A stretch of DNA of 64,000 bases from UBA5109 sp038148755 (GTDB lineage Bacteria; Pseudomonadota; Gammaproteobacteria; Pseudomonadales; Pseudohongiellaceae). The position numbers and the translations under genes were made by a program. Position 1 is the first letter of the stretch; each line of letters opens with the position of its first letter. Shown here in pieces: positions 19,623 through 27,689 of the stretch. The DNA lies in contig JAYQWA010000003.1 in NCBI GenBank assembly GCA_038148755.1, positions 1-64,000 of the forward strand. The letters are read 5' to 3'. The notes below the pieces were generated by a model. The model was not told the DNA's origin and made no database searches. It worked only from the letters and a program-made list of their open reading frames with translations.

Positions 19623-20099
19623 CTAGCTTTTGTCCGAAAAAAATGCCGTCAGCGCTTGGGCGACCGAAGTGCCTTTTTCAGAAAAACCCTGCCAATGGAT
19701 AAGACGACCCTGTTTTTCAACATCAATAGTAATGGCTAGATCCGGCTCGGGTAGGAAATCACTGGCTTTTTCAGGCCACTCCACCAAACATAATGTTGGG
19801 CCATCCAGATAGTCCCGAAAGCCCAAGTATTCCAGTTCTTCCGGATCGGAAAGCCGATACAGGTCAAAATGCATAATGCTTCTGCCGTTAATGTCGTAGG
19901 GTTCTACCAAGGTATAAGTGGGGCTTTTTACAGCGCCTTTATGACCGACAGCATGCATGAAGCCGCGGGTCAGCGTGGTTTTACCGGCGCCCAGATTGCC
20001 GCTCAAGGTGATAAGGCCGCCTTCCTGCATAAAATCTGCTAAAGTGGCACCAAATGCTTCCATTTTGCTTTCATTTTCCAGAAAAATGGCTTTCATCAA
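19623..20099 (-). CDS. tsaE: tRNA threonylcarbamoyladenosine biosynthesis ATPase TsaE
   Basis: ATPase of the TsaB-TsaD-TsaE complex that makes t6A37 in ANN-reading tRNAs. The 158-residue protein has Walker A GNLGAGKTTL (34-43), the SPTYTLVEPY segment and DLYRLSDPEELEYLG. Its ATG overlaps the nnrD stop by four bases (ATGA), so the two are coupled. An 81-base gap separates it from amiB. Confidence 0.96.
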   Translation of the reverse strand: MMKAIFLENESKMEAFGATLADFMQEGGLITLSGNLGAGKTTLTRGFMHAVGHKGAVKSPTYTLVEPYDINGRSIMHFDLYRLSDPEELEYLGFRDYLDGPTLCLVEWPEKASDFLPEPDLAITIDVEKQGRLIHWQGFSEKGTSVAQALTAFFSDKS

Positions 20100-20974
20100 T
20101 TATTCACCAGTTTATGGATATAAGGCAGTAAATCAGTGGCCAGCAGACCGCGTTCGCCGCTATTATCAGCCGCCAGATCGGCGCTTAGACTGTGTATGCA
20201 TACACCCAGTCTAGCACTGTCCGACAGAGAAAATTTTTGCGCGAGTAAGCCCCCCAGCAGGCCGCTCAAGATATCGCCCATGCCGCCGCTGCCCATACCC
20301 GGGTTACCGTGTGTGCAGGATTCCAGCATGACTCGACCGTTTTCTTCAGATGCAATCAGGGTTCTGGCCCCTTTTAACAGGCAAATGCCGCCAAACTTCT
20401 GTTGCAGCTGCAGACAGGCATCGGGGCGGTCAGCTTTGACGTCGGCACAACTACGGCCCAGTAACCTGGAGGCTTCGCCGGGGTGGGGTGTCAATATATA
20501 CTGTCGGGATGCGGGTAACTCAGCTTTACCCTGACTGATTAAATTCAGGGCATCAGCATCAATAACCAAGGGCACCGGCTTATCCGCCTGATGTGCAACT
20601 ATGGTTTTCAGACAGCTCAAAGACCACTCTGACTGACCGAGTCCGGGGCCAATGACAATGGTCGTGGCTTTTGCCAAAAGCGGTGTAAGCGCATCTGAAC
20701 TATCAGCCGCTTTAGCCATAAGTTCCGGGCATCTGCTGATAAAGGCCGGAATGTGTTCGGCTCGGGTTGCCACAGAAACCAGTCCGGCACCGGCACGAGC
20801 AGCCGCTTCGGCAGCCATCAGGGCAGCGCCGCCAAATCCATGATCTCCACCGACAACCAGCACATGCCCGTTATCGCCTTTATGTGAGTGCTCACTTCGT
20901 TTAAATAGAAGATGTTTTATGGATTGGTATTTAATAGGTCTGATCGAGCTCACAAAGTTTTCCCACTGGCACAA
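20096..20974 (-). CDS. nnrD: ADP-dependent NAD(P)H-hydrate dehydratase, stand-alone
   Basis: Repairs hydrated NAD(P)H using ADP. The ribokinase-like fold is seen from ~residue 30 (GDNGHVLVVGGDHGFGGAA) through the GPGLGQSEW and NPGMGSGGMGDILSG motifs. Most gammaproteobacterial homologues are ~490-500 residues, with an N-terminal NnrE epimerase domain. This protein has only 292, and no epimerase domain is encoded just upstream. Start uncertain: TTG at 20974 gives 292 residues; GTG at 20950 is an alternative. Confidence 0.9.
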   Translation of the reverse strand: MCQWENFVSSIRPIKYQSIKHLLFKRSEHSHKGDNGHVLVVGGDHGFGGAALMAAEAAARAGAGLVSVATRAEHIPAFISRCPELMAKAADSSDALTPLLAKATTIVIGPGLGQSEWSLSCLKTIVAHQADKPVPLVIDADALNLISQGKAELPASRQYILTPHPGEASRLLGRSCADVKADRPDACLQLQQKFGGICLLKGARTLIASEENGRVMLESCTHGNPGMGSGGMGDILSGLLGGLLAQKFSLSDSARLGVCIHSLSADLAADNSGERGLLATDLLPYIHKLVNN

Positions 20975-20977
20975 CTA

Positions 20978-21009
20978 ATCCCGGAAGTGTAACGCTACAC
21001 TACCGGGAT
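20978..21009. terminator. Stem-loop between the SutA-like gene and nnrD
   Basis: Near-perfect hairpin: atcccgg plus agtgta pairs with tacact plus ccgggat, with one A-A mismatch and an ACGC loop. It lies after the SutA-like gene and directly before the nnrD start, both on the minus strand. No strong T-run follows it, so it may be a weak terminator or a structured leader of nnrD. Confidence 0.5.
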
Positions 21010-21058
21010 GTTAAAACTTAAATGTTATTTTATTGACTTAGATTGTTGCAGGTACTAA

Positions 21059-21265
21059 TTAATTGGTTTGGTGGCGCTTGCCAAGAGTGATATGTCGAGG
21101 GCCTGAAGTTTGAACCTGGCCACTTACGCCGCTGGGGATTTGCTGGATTTTGCCGCCTGAAGCTAAAAATTGTGCTGTTTGTTCTTCCAGGCTTAAAGTA
21201 TCTGATTCGGTAGCTGTTGTTTCTGCATCAACTTTTTTTATTGTCGTTTTCTTACGTGTAGCCAT
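21059..21265 (-). CDS. Small SutA-like RNA-polymerase-binding protein candidate
   Basis: A 68-residue basic protein: Lys/Thr-rich start, acidic middle (ETTATESDTLSLEEQ), then AQFLASGGKIQQIPSGVSG. That last segment resembles the conserved part of Pseudomonas SutA (FLSRGGKVQEI), an RNA-polymerase-associated regulator active in slow growth. The acidic N-terminal tail is much shorter than in SutA, so the assignment is by motif only. ATG is preceded by an AAGGGTTAAC context. Located between tRNA-Arg and nnrD. Confidence 0.55.
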   Translation of the reverse strand: MATRKKTTIKKVDAETTATESDTLSLEEQTAQFLASGGKIQQIPSGVSGQVQTSGPRHITLGKRHQTN

Positions 21266-21465
21266 GTTAACCCTTACCTTTAGCGTTGAAAAAATCTAGA
21301 GTGAGCCGGGTATTATACCCAAAAACAGCACTTTTTGCCATGCCGACACTATGCAACAAAGATGGAATACCTGCTGAAATGTACAAGTCATTGCTAGTGA
21401 GTTAAATATTTTTTCGGTATGATGGCGACGCTTTTTAAATGTTAGACAAAAAATCTAGGCCTGCA

Positions 21466-21509
21466 ATTCAGCGCAGGATAAAAAGTAGTAACTGGCTTAC
21501 GAAGCCAGT
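21466..21509 (+). pseudogene. Decayed partial copy of the adjacent tRNA-Arg gene
   Basis: Shares with the tRNA 82 bases downstream its leader and first bases (ATTCAGCGC), then GGATA, then AGTAACTGGCTT, CGAA and CCAGT in the same order. The D arm is largely missing, two bases are inserted (so the arm is actggcttacgaagccagt, a perfect 8-bp stem with ACG in the loop), and the T arm and 3' acceptor are gone. Best read as a remnant of a duplicated tRNA-Arg gene. Confidence 0.6.
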
Positions 21510-21530
21510 ATGAGAATCAAGTTAACGAGT

Positions 21531-21536
21531 TATAAT
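21531..21536 (+). promoter_or_regulatory. Candidate -10 element (TATAAT) for tRNA-Arg
   Basis: A perfect TATAAT 11 bases before the mature tRNA 5' end. No good -35 lies 16-18 bases upstream. A second candidate, TATGAT followed by GGCGACGC (a G+C-rich discriminator as at stable-RNA promoters), lies near 21418. Confidence 0.45.
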
Positions 21537-21547
21537 CACCGCATTCA

Positions 21548-21624
21548 GCGCCTGTAGCTCAGCTGGATAGAGTAACTGGCTTCGAACCAGTTGGTCGGGA
21601 GTTCGAATCTCTCCAGGCGCGCCA
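21548..21624 (+). tRNA. tRNA-Arg (anticodon UCG)
   Basis: A complete cloverleaf. Acceptor stem GCGCCTG pairs with CAGGCGC, the D stem is GCTC/GAGT, and the anticodon stem ACTGG/CCAGT closes the loop CTTCGAA with anticodon TCG. The variable loop is TGGTC, the T stem GGGAG/CTCTC has one G-U pair, and the T loop is TTCGAAT. Discriminator G and CCA are encoded at 21621-21624. Reads CGA (and by wobble CGG) arginine codons. Confidence 0.95.
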
Positions 21625-21678
21625 TTTCATCAATGTTTCAGGGACATTGTTCCTGCCAACTGTCCCACAGAATGGAAA

Positions 21679-22032
21679 TTGTCCCAAAAAAATGTGCTAG
21701 TCACCAGGCATCTGGGGTATTGGGGTTATCAATGCCTGATATGTCGTGAACGTAGGGAAGGTGAGGCAAAAGATACTTTGCTGTATCTGGTGACCGGCCC
21801 TCTGAATGAAACGGGTTCAATACCGAAATATCCTTTCAGGAATTTCCTGGGTTTTGGCGGGGATAAATATTCAGCGCTTGAGGACCTGGTCAAGAAAGCA
21901 GCAGGTAAATCTCTATGCTACATGGATGGCGACAAAAGCCATGTGCTGGTGGAAGTGCCGGATGATTTGTCGCTGGGTGATAAAGCGGACTACTCAGGTC
22001 TGGTCAAAAAGGAAGATCCGGAAACCTGGTGA
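21679..22032 (+). CDS. Hypothetical protein with a CxxC motif
   Basis: Open frame of up to 117 residues from a TTG at 21679; the true start is uncertain because the frame stays open upstream into the tRNA. I see an early YQCLICRERR (possible zinc knuckle or redox pair), then VEVPDDLSLGDKADYSGLV and an acidic end. No signal peptide or membrane segment. I do not recognise the family. It lies directly downstream of the tRNA, where accessory genes often sit, but no integrase is present. Confidence 0.5.
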   Translation: MSQKNVLVTRHLGYWGYQCLICRERREGEAKDTLLYLVTGPLNETGSIPKYPFRNFLGFGGDKYSALEDLVKKAAGKSLCYMDGDKSHVLVEVPDDLSLGDKADYSGLVKKEDPETW

Positions 22033-22087
22033 TTAACAATCACTGACTCCTCGTTTTAATCAAAGCATTCCCAGCAATTTAATTAAA

Positions 22088-22963
22088 TTACCCAACAGGT
22101 TTAATTTTTAAAAGGCGGCGACTTTGGATCAGGGTATAACTGCCACTGAGAATGATGATCACTCCACCAAGCAGGGTCATCTTGTCCGGCCTTTCACTAA
22201 AAATAAGTCCACCCCAAAGCAGCGCGAACAGTAAGCGTGTATAACGAAAGGGCGATACCACAGAAACATCGCCTGTTCTCATTGCTACAGTGAGTGAATA
22301 ATAAGCCAGAACGCCAAATAGTGTTGCCCCTAGTATTTGCAGGCTGGCGATTAAATCAAGCTGCACAGCATTGCCGCTAAAAAGCACCATCACTAGACCG
22401 GTAGGAATTAAGACAAAAAAACCATATACCCCCAGCTGCATATTTGAAAGTGTTGGTGTTGCGCCACGGGTTGCCAGATCGCGTCCGGCAAAACCCAGAG
22501 TGGCGATGAGCGCAAATAGTGAGGCAGCTTCAAAACTTGCCAGACCTGGCCGAATAATCATGAGCACGCCGATAAAGCCCAGCATGATGGCAAGCCATCT
22601 CATTGCGCCAATGTGTTCTTTAAAAATCAATGCTGCACCGGTCACTGCTACCAGAGGTGTCGCTTGCAGAATTGCTGAAGCGCTGGACAAGGGTGTCAGG
22701 GTAATAGCCAGGGCAAACATTAACCGGCCAACAACTTCGCAGCTGGCACGAACTAATATAGGACGGGAAAGAATGTCAGGGTGCAGGACGATCTCGCCTC
22801 TTTGCCATGTCAGCAAGATAAAAATCAGCATGCCGCCTAGACCAAACAGCATTAATATCAGGCCGATTGGAACAGTAGCTGCTGCAGATTTAATTAACAT
22901 GTCTTCGATGGAAAATGTGGCCATCGAAAGAACCATGAATAGACTGCCTTTAGTATTGCCCAA
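22088..22963 (-). CDS. EamA/DMT-family transporter
   Basis: A 291-residue membrane protein with about ten hydrophobic segments in two repeated EamA halves (for example LILMLFGLGGMLIFILLTW and WLAIMLGFIGVLMIIRPGL; second half LLFALLWGGLIFSERPDK). Members export or import small metabolites such as amino acids or purines; the substrate cannot be predicted. ATG start at 22963; an MGNTKGSLFMVLSMATF start is usual for the family. Monocistronic, 101 bases from the MATE gene. Confidence 0.9.
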   Translation of the reverse strand: MGNTKGSLFMVLSMATFSIEDMLIKSAAATVPIGLILMLFGLGGMLIFILLTWQRGEIVLHPDILSRPILVRASCEVVGRLMFALAITLTPLSSASAILQATPLVAVTGAALIFKEHIGAMRWLAIMLGFIGVLMIIRPGLASFEAASLFALIATLGFAGRDLATRGATPTLSNMQLGVYGFFVLIPTGLVMVLFSGNAVQLDLIASLQILGATLFGVLAYYSLTVAMRTGDVSVVSPFRYTRLLFALLWGGLIFSERPDKMTLLGGVIIILSGSYTLIQSRRLLKIKPVG

Positions 22964-23064
22964 AAACGATTCCTGTAATTTTCATTGTCGTGGATTCAGA
23001 CAAAAATTGTTTTAGGTAATTATTTGAATGTAATAATGGAATCAAAGTGCTCAGAGTATTCTCA

Positions 23065-24483
23065 TCACGCTGATTTTTTCTCAAGCGCGGCGGTATAGCG
23101 CACAATCCACCAGCAGATAACCAGCCCGGCAAGCAGGTTGCCGATCGCAGCGCCGATAAACAGGCCACTGATCCCACCCAGTCTGGCGCCAAGCAGCGCC
23201 AGTGGCACATAAAAAATAAAAAAGCGCAGGAGGCTGGTAATCAAGGCATTACGCGGAGCATGCAAGGCATTGAAGCTGGATGCACTCAAGACCACCATGC
23301 CCTGGAAGGCATAACTGGCAGGAAGAATTCTGAGCACAGTGATAATGACCTCCTGCACGGCCTGTTCGGGCGAAAAGAGGGAAGCAATAAAGGGCGCGGC
23401 CAAAGCAACAATGACATATAAGCTAAACTGCAATGCCATGATAAATTTAAGCGATAATTTTAGTCCCTGACGCAGGCGGCCATAAGCCTGGGCGCCAAAA
23501 TTCTGGCTGATAAAGGGAGGCAGACTCATGGACATCCCCAGCACCACAATTAATACCAGCGCTTCCATGCGCATGATGACGCCGAATCCTGCGACGGCAG
23601 CCGGGCCATAAGCCGCCAGCGTTGCTGTGATGACGCCGGTTGCTAATGGCGTGATCATGTTAGCCAGGGCTGCCGGTAGAGTGATTTTCAGTAACTGGAT
23701 CCAGTCCCGAATCAGCACACTGAATCCGGGCCAGAAAACTTTCAGCATTTGTTCTTTCACAGCCAGGTGGTACCAGATAAAAGCATTGGTCATCACCCAG
23801 GTCAGCACTGTGGCAATAGCGGCACCTTTAATACCAAAGGCTGGCATGGGACCGAAGCCGAATATGAATATTGGGTCAAGAATTGCGTTGGTGGCAGCCG
23901 CCATCATCATTAAACGTCCCTGTAATGCCGAGTTACCGCAGGCACGCATGCAGGCCGTACCGGCAAACTGAACCAGAATAAGCGGGATGCCCAGGAACCA
24001 GGCACTTAAAAAGTCATTGATCAGTACCAGCGTTTCCGGGCTTGCCCCCATCAGGGTGAATATCCAGGGGATAGAGGCCAGTGCCGGATAAATCACCAGC
24101 AAGCCAAACAGATAGCCAAAGGCAACGGCGGCGTAAGTATATTCCACCGCTTTTTCCCGGTTGTTGGCACCAATGGATCTGGCCACCAGGGCCGAGGTGC
24201 CGATAGCCAGACCGACGCCGAGGTAAGTCACCATGATAGTGGCCGGGAAGGTAAAACCCAGGGCAGCCAGTTCCCGTGTGCCCAATTGGCTGACAAACCA
24301 GGTGTCGGCCAGATAAAACAGAATCATGGCAACGGCGCCAATGGTGATAGGAACCGAAGTACGGTAGAGAACCTGTCCTACCGGATCATTAAGAAGGTCT
24401 GGTTTAGCAGAGGTATAGGTCTGGCCTGTTATAAGACGGTAAAACAAAATTAGATCACAGTAGATAAAGGAAAGTTGCATCAA
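23065..24483 (-). CDS. MATE-family efflux transporter
   Basis: A 472-residue inner-membrane protein with about twelve transmembrane segments in two six-helix bundles and the typical MATE opening (PVGQVLYRTSVPITIGAVAM, LADTWFVSQLGT). It would export cationic compounds in exchange for Na+ or H+. The first ~30 residues (MMQLSFIYCDLILFYRL) are not typical, so the real start may be further in. Its own promoter would lie in the stretch that also holds a short signal-peptide ORF. Confidence 0.9.
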   Translation of the reverse strand: MMQLSFIYCDLILFYRLITGQTYTSAKPDLLNDPVGQVLYRTSVPITIGAVAMILFYLADTWFVSQLGTRELAALGFTFPATIMVTYLGVGLAIGTSALVARSIGANNREKAVEYTYAAVAFGYLFGLLVIYPALASIPWIFTLMGASPETLVLINDFLSAWFLGIPLILVQFAGTACMRACGNSALQGRLMMMAAATNAILDPIFIFGFGPMPAFGIKGAAIATVLTWVMTNAFIWYHLAVKEQMLKVFWPGFSVLIRDWIQLLKITLPAALANMITPLATGVITATLAAYGPAAVAGFGVIMRMEALVLIVVLGMSMSLPPFISQNFGAQAYGRLRQGLKLSLKFIMALQFSLYVIVALAAPFIASLFSPEQAVQEVIITVLRILPASYAFQGMVVLSASSFNALHAPRNALITSLLRFFIFYVPLALLGARLGGISGLFIGAAIGNLLAGLVICWWIVRYTAALEKKSA

Positions 24484-24529
24484 TTCTACAATATAAACTT
24501 GTGTATTGATCGGTGTGAAATTAAAACAG

Positions 24530-24652
24530 TCAGTAATAGTTCAAAACTATTGTGCTGGGGGCTGCATTATCGTAATCGTATTGGGCAAAAGCAGATTGGG
24601 CGGAAGAAGTTAAAAACAGAAGGCAGATAGAAAACTTTATTAATTTGTTCAT
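24530..24652 (-). CDS. 40-residue secreted peptide ORF or truncated gene start
   Basis: ATG at 24652 with a good ribosome site (AAGGGGAAATATA). It encodes a clear signal peptide (residues 1-24; FSICLLFLTSSAQSAFA) and then only YDYDNAAPSTIVLNYY before TGA. Nothing recognisable follows the stop in this frame. Either a very short exported peptide or the 5' remnant of a longer exported protein. A Fur-like box sits just upstream, so iron regulation of the former gene is plausible. This ORF accounts for most of the 328-base gap between MATE and NIPSNAP. Confidence 0.45.
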   Translation of the reverse strand: MNKLIKFSICLLFLTSSAQSAFAQYDYDNAAPSTIVLNYY

Positions 24653-24663
24653 TATATTTCCCC

Positions 24664-24683
24664 TTGATACTTATCGTTATCAA
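24664..24683 (-). promoter_or_regulatory. Candidate Fur box upstream of the 40-residue ORF
   Basis: Read on the minus strand the site is ttgataacgataagtatcaa, with outer palindromic TTGATA/TATCAA and two GATAA hexamer-like units, matching about 13 of 19 positions of the Fur consensus. It ends ~11 bases before the start codon of the short signal-peptide ORF, a repressor-compatible place. Confidence 0.45.
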
Positions 24684-24811
24684 TATGCTGGCTGGACATA
24701 ATGTCATAAATAGCAATTAGCAAATATCAACCTGTTCACAATAAAATAAAGCAGGTAAAGTGATAAAGTACTTGGCAGATAAAAAACTTACTATTTTAAT
24801 GAGGAAGAATA

Positions 24812-25201
24812 ATGACCATAAAAAAAATAATAGCAGTCTGTTTGTGTACTATAGGCGTAGCTGCTCCGCTTGCACAGGCTGATGTCTACGAGTTAAGAAC
24901 TTATACGACTTATGAAGGCCGACTTGATGATTTACTGGCCAGATTTGAAAATCATACGATGCGTTTGTTTGAAAGACATGGCATTCATAACGTGGCTTAT
25001 TGGGTGCCTCAGGATCAGGCCGATACCTTGATTTATATTGTCAGCCACCCGGATAGGGAAGCTGCTGCCGCTAACTGGGATGCCTTCAGAAGTGACCAGG
25101 AGTGGTTAGAAGCCAGAGAAGCATCCCGCCGTAATGGCGCTTTGGTGCAGGAAGTGGTTTCTGTTTATATGGATGCAACACCCTGGTCACCAATGCAGTA
25201 A
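24812..25201 (+). CDS. Secreted NIPSNAP-family protein
   Basis: A 129-residue protein with a signal peptide (ending PLAQA, about residue 23) and then the NIPSNAP ferredoxin-like fold: DVYELRTYTTYEGRLDDLLA, ENHTMRLFERHGI and FRSDQEWLEAREASRRNG. The bacterial family often sits in secreted or catabolic clusters; its biochemical role is unsettled. GAGGAAGAATA precedes the ATG. It may be cotranscribed with the methyltransferase-like gene, 97 bases downstream. Confidence 0.88.
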   Translation: MTIKKIIAVCLCTIGVAAPLAQADVYELRTYTTYEGRLDDLLARFENHTMRLFERHGIHNVAYWVPQDQADTLIYIVSHPDREAAAANWDAFRSDQEWLEAREASRRNGALVQEVVSVYMDATPWSPMQ

Positions 25202-25298
25202 TGCTTAATACTGCTTTGAGACAGGCAGTATTAATGGAAAATTTGTTATGGCTATAATAGAGCCTGCTATAATCGTTTTAAAAAATTCGGAGATAAAA

Positions 25299-26060
25299 AT
25301 GATAATCAAAAGAAAGGGCATAAAGTTAATTGGACTGCTAATGCTTGTCGGTGGTTTTTCTTTTCAGGTATTTGCACAGGAATACATGGCACCGGCCAAT
25401 ACACCTGCTCATATCCGTGCTGCTGTTGAGTCAGGTGAAAGGACTGCCGAGGAAACAGCGCGAGATATTAATCGCCTGCCTGCACATATCTTAACGCTGG
25501 CTGATTTAAACCAGGGAGATACTGTTATTGAACTCTCTGCATTGGGTCAGTATTACTCGACTATCATCGCCAATGCGATTGGCTCTACAGGCAACCTGCA
25601 CATGTATGATCTGGTTTCCTTTGCAGCCTTTGGTGCAGCCGAAGATGGTAATGCTTTTGCGGCTTCACATACCAATGCAGAATATAACCTGCAGGATTAT
25701 GACGATGCTGATTATCCTGCCGGTGCGGATGCTGCTTATCTGATTAACGGCTATCATGATTTGCCGGCCAGAGATAATGATCCGGCTGTCATGAACAGTA
25801 TGCTGTATGCAGCTTTACGACCTGGTGGCAAATATGTCGTGATTGATCACCGTGCAGATGACGGTTCAGGCTGGAGTGCTGCCGATACTATCCATCGTAT
25901 TGACAAGAATGTGGTTGTTGAAGAAGTGACAGCGGCAGGATTTGAATTAATTTCAGACAGCTCCTTGCTGGCTCATCCGGAAGATAGCCGTGAAGCGGCA
26001 CCTTTTTCAATGCCAGGCATAACTGATCGCTTTGTTCTGATATTTCAAAAACCTTATTAA
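25299..26060 (+). CDS. Exported class I methyltransferase-like protein
   Basis: ATG at 25299 follows GGAGATAAAA and gives 253 residues with a signal peptide (GLLMLVGGFSFQVFAQ). The mature part has a methyltransferase-like Rossmann fold: GDTVIELSALGQYYSTIIAN where motif I would be, then LRPGGKYVVIDHRADDGSG. This matches the predicted-methyltransferase family COG4798, whose members are often exported. Motif I is atypical (ELSALGQYYS replaces ExGxGxG), so S-adenosylmethionine binding is doubtful. The longer frame from 25248 is not supported. Confidence 0.8.
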   Translation: MIIKRKGIKLIGLLMLVGGFSFQVFAQEYMAPANTPAHIRAAVESGERTAEETARDINRLPAHILTLADLNQGDTVIELSALGQYYSTIIANAIGSTGNLHMYDLVSFAAFGAAEDGNAFAASHTNAEYNLQDYDDADYPAGADAAYLINGYHDLPARDNDPAVMNSMLYAALRPGGKYVVIDHRADDGSGWSAADTIHRIDKNVVVEEVTAAGFELISDSSLLAHPEDSREAAPFSMPGITDRFVLIFQKPY

Positions 26061-26080
26061 TTAGTCCTACTCTTAAAACA

Positions 26081-26111
26081 AAAAAGCCTCGCATTGCGGG
26101 GCTTTTTTTTG
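26081..26111. terminator. Bidirectional rho-independent terminator
   Basis: Stem AAAAAAGCCtCGC, loop ATT, then GCGgGGCTTTTTTTT (one G-T pair), with A and T runs on the two sides. It separates the methyltransferase-like gene on the plus strand from the nitrile hydratase operon on the minus strand and can serve both. Confidence 0.92.
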
Positions 26112-26121
26112 AGTGGGGAAA

Positions 26122-26775
26122 TTAATCATCCCGACGTTCATACTCTTGTAGTTCTTCCAATGTGATCGTACCTCCCTGTTGTTCTGCCTTGCCCTGATCT
26201 TTTGGGGGCAACATATCCTGAAACAGGTCTAGTTTTTTCCATTCCGGTAGCGGGGCTTCTTCATCTTTTTGTGGCACATATTCAGAACTTTCTACTCGTT
26301 GATATTTATGAATGTAGCGTGGGCAATTAATCCAGATTTCGGTGGGTTTTACTCTGATAATAAGCTGGGCATCATTATATTCATCCAGTAAAGGGTCATC
26401 TTTGGAAACAGAAGCTTCGCCATAAATTCGCAAGCGGTGAGGTTTTTCAAAGTCGATGAAAAGCATGCCAATTTTATTGTTGATGGAGATGTTGCCAGCT
26501 GACAGGTACATGCCGTTCCCATCGTAACTTGGAAAAGCCAGAGTGTGTTCATCAAGCACTCTAACCATTCCTGTTTCACCACCTTTGTAAGAGACTGAAG
26601 GTCTGCCCAGATGATCGACAGTACTGAGAAAAAACATATCTCTGGATTCGATAAAGGCTTTTTCTTCATCAGAAATTTCTGAATGAACTATTACCCCTTC
26701 TACAGTGTCGGCTAATTTTCTGGTTTCAAAATTATCCTGGAAGGCTCGGTGTTGTTCGCCGTAAAGTTTGCTCAT
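26122..26775 (-). CDS. Pyridoxamine 5'-phosphate oxidase-fold flavoprotein
   Basis: A 217-residue cytoplasmic protein of the split-barrel FMN-binding (PPOX/general stress 26-like) family: FLSTVDHLGRPSVSYKGG, the GNGMYLSAGNISINNKIGML strand-loop, LRIYGEASV and IWINCPRYIHKY. Its ATG overlaps the stop of the DUF6152 gene by four bases, making it the last gene of the nitrile hydratase operon. It could be a flavin reductase or oxidoreductase acting on the same compounds; this is inference from position only. Confidence 0.85.
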   Translation of the reverse strand: MSKLYGEQHRAFQDNFETRKLADTVEGVIVHSEISDEEKAFIESRDMFFLSTVDHLGRPSVSYKGGETGMVRVLDEHTLAFPSYDGNGMYLSAGNISINNKIGMLFIDFEKPHRLRIYGEASVSKDDPLLDEYNDAQLIIRVKPTEIWINCPRYIHKYQRVESSEYVPQKDEEAPLPEWKKLDLFQDMLPPKDQGKAEQQGGTITLEELQEYERRDD

Positions 26776-27359
26776 TTTTCTGACTGAATTTTATTTTTCA
26801 CTAAAAGCAATTTTTGCTTCTGAGCAAACAAGAATAAGCAGCAGAGTAGACATGCAAGGCTAATAAAAAAAGGAAGATAATTGGTATTGCTCAGTAAACT
26901 TTCTTCGACTAAGGGACTGCTGCTTGTGATATCAGTAAGTTTCTGGTTTGTTGAATTTTCGCTAGATTGAAGCGCATTGTTAAATGAAATCAGATTTCCA
27001 TCCTGGTACTGCATGCCTGATCCATGTAAATAATTTTTAATTTGACCGGAAGCCAGACCCGTGACGGTGATAACCTGGTCCAATTTGAAACTATTTTCGG
27101 TGATACCTGCCTGAACTAAAGTATTTATGGTGCCAGGAATTTGAATTTGCCAGAGTTCATTGGTTTCACTTATCTGCAGCAGCATGCTGGGGTGAGGATT
27201 ACGCCAGTTCAGCTGGACCAGTCGCCCCTCAAGCTCAATTCCAGAAGATCCATTATTTCCAAAAGCAGCGGTGGAATGATGGGCTAAAGAACTGGCAGGA
27301 ATTGCAATGAAGAATAGCGTATAGAACGCCTTTAAAATGTTCTTATTGATTGAATGCAT
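26772..27359 (-). CDS. DUF6152-family exported membrane-anchored protein
   Basis: A 195-residue protein: signal peptide (ending PASSLA), then the family hallmark HHSTAAFG and VQLNWRNPHPSMLLQI, and a C-terminal hydrophobic segment (PFFISLACLLCCLFLFA) followed by a basic tail. DUF6152 proteins are exported and uncharacterised. The HH and WxNPH motifs suggest metal or small-ligand binding, but this is unproven. It lies 42 bases after the nitrile hydratase activator and overlaps the PPOX gene by four bases, so it is part of the operon. Confidence 0.78.
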   Translation of the reverse strand: MHSINKNILKAFYTLFFIAIPASSLAHHSTAAFGNNGSSGIELEGRLVQLNWRNPHPSMLLQISETNELWQIQIPGTINTLVQAGITENSFKLDQVITVTGLASGQIKNYLHGSGMQYQDGNLISFNNALQSSENSTNQKLTDITSSSPLVEESLLSNTNYLPFFISLACLLCCLFLFAQKQKLLLVKNKIQSEK

Positions 27360-27401
27360 AACTGCGCCTTTTGTGATTGTTGAATAATAAGACTTTTAAA
27401 A

Positions 27402-27689
27402 TTATTCCGTAAATTTTTTTTCGAGCAGGTTTTCCAGTGCAACTACCCAGCTTTCAAAATAACCTCTGCTTGGATGATCAGGGTCATCGCATTCAGCTTC
27501 TTTAATAGCAATGATAAGTTCCTGTTGAAACTCGTGCCAGGCAAAGACTCCCTGCTCAGCAAGACTGACAGCCATAGCAAAGGATTTACGCTCCCATTCA
27601 TCATGAAATACGATTTCGCCGCTTTTACGTGGTAAAGCGACATTCTCAGGCATTTCAGCAATTTCTGGTTTGGCCAGGCGGGATTCCAT
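27402..27689 (-). CDS. Nitrile hydratase accessory (activator) protein
   Basis: A 95-residue protein resembling the nitrile hydratase activator family, itself similar to the N-terminal part of the beta subunit (EIVFHDEWERKSFAMAVSL). In cobalt-type systems this protein delivers metal by swapping the alpha subunit. Its ATG shares one base with the alpha stop (TAATG), so synthesis is coupled. The gene order beta-alpha-activator is that of cobalt-type operons. Confidence 0.9.
   Translation of the reverse strand: MESRLAKPEIAEMPENVALPRKSGEIVFHDEWERKSFAMAVSLAEQGVFAWHEFQQELIIAIKEAECDDPDHPSRGYFESWVVALENLLEKKFTE

Noticed and set aside
21625..22087. Integrated element at the tRNA-Arg 3' end
   Set aside because: No integrase and no second copy of the tRNA 3' end was seen; only a small unknown ORF follows.
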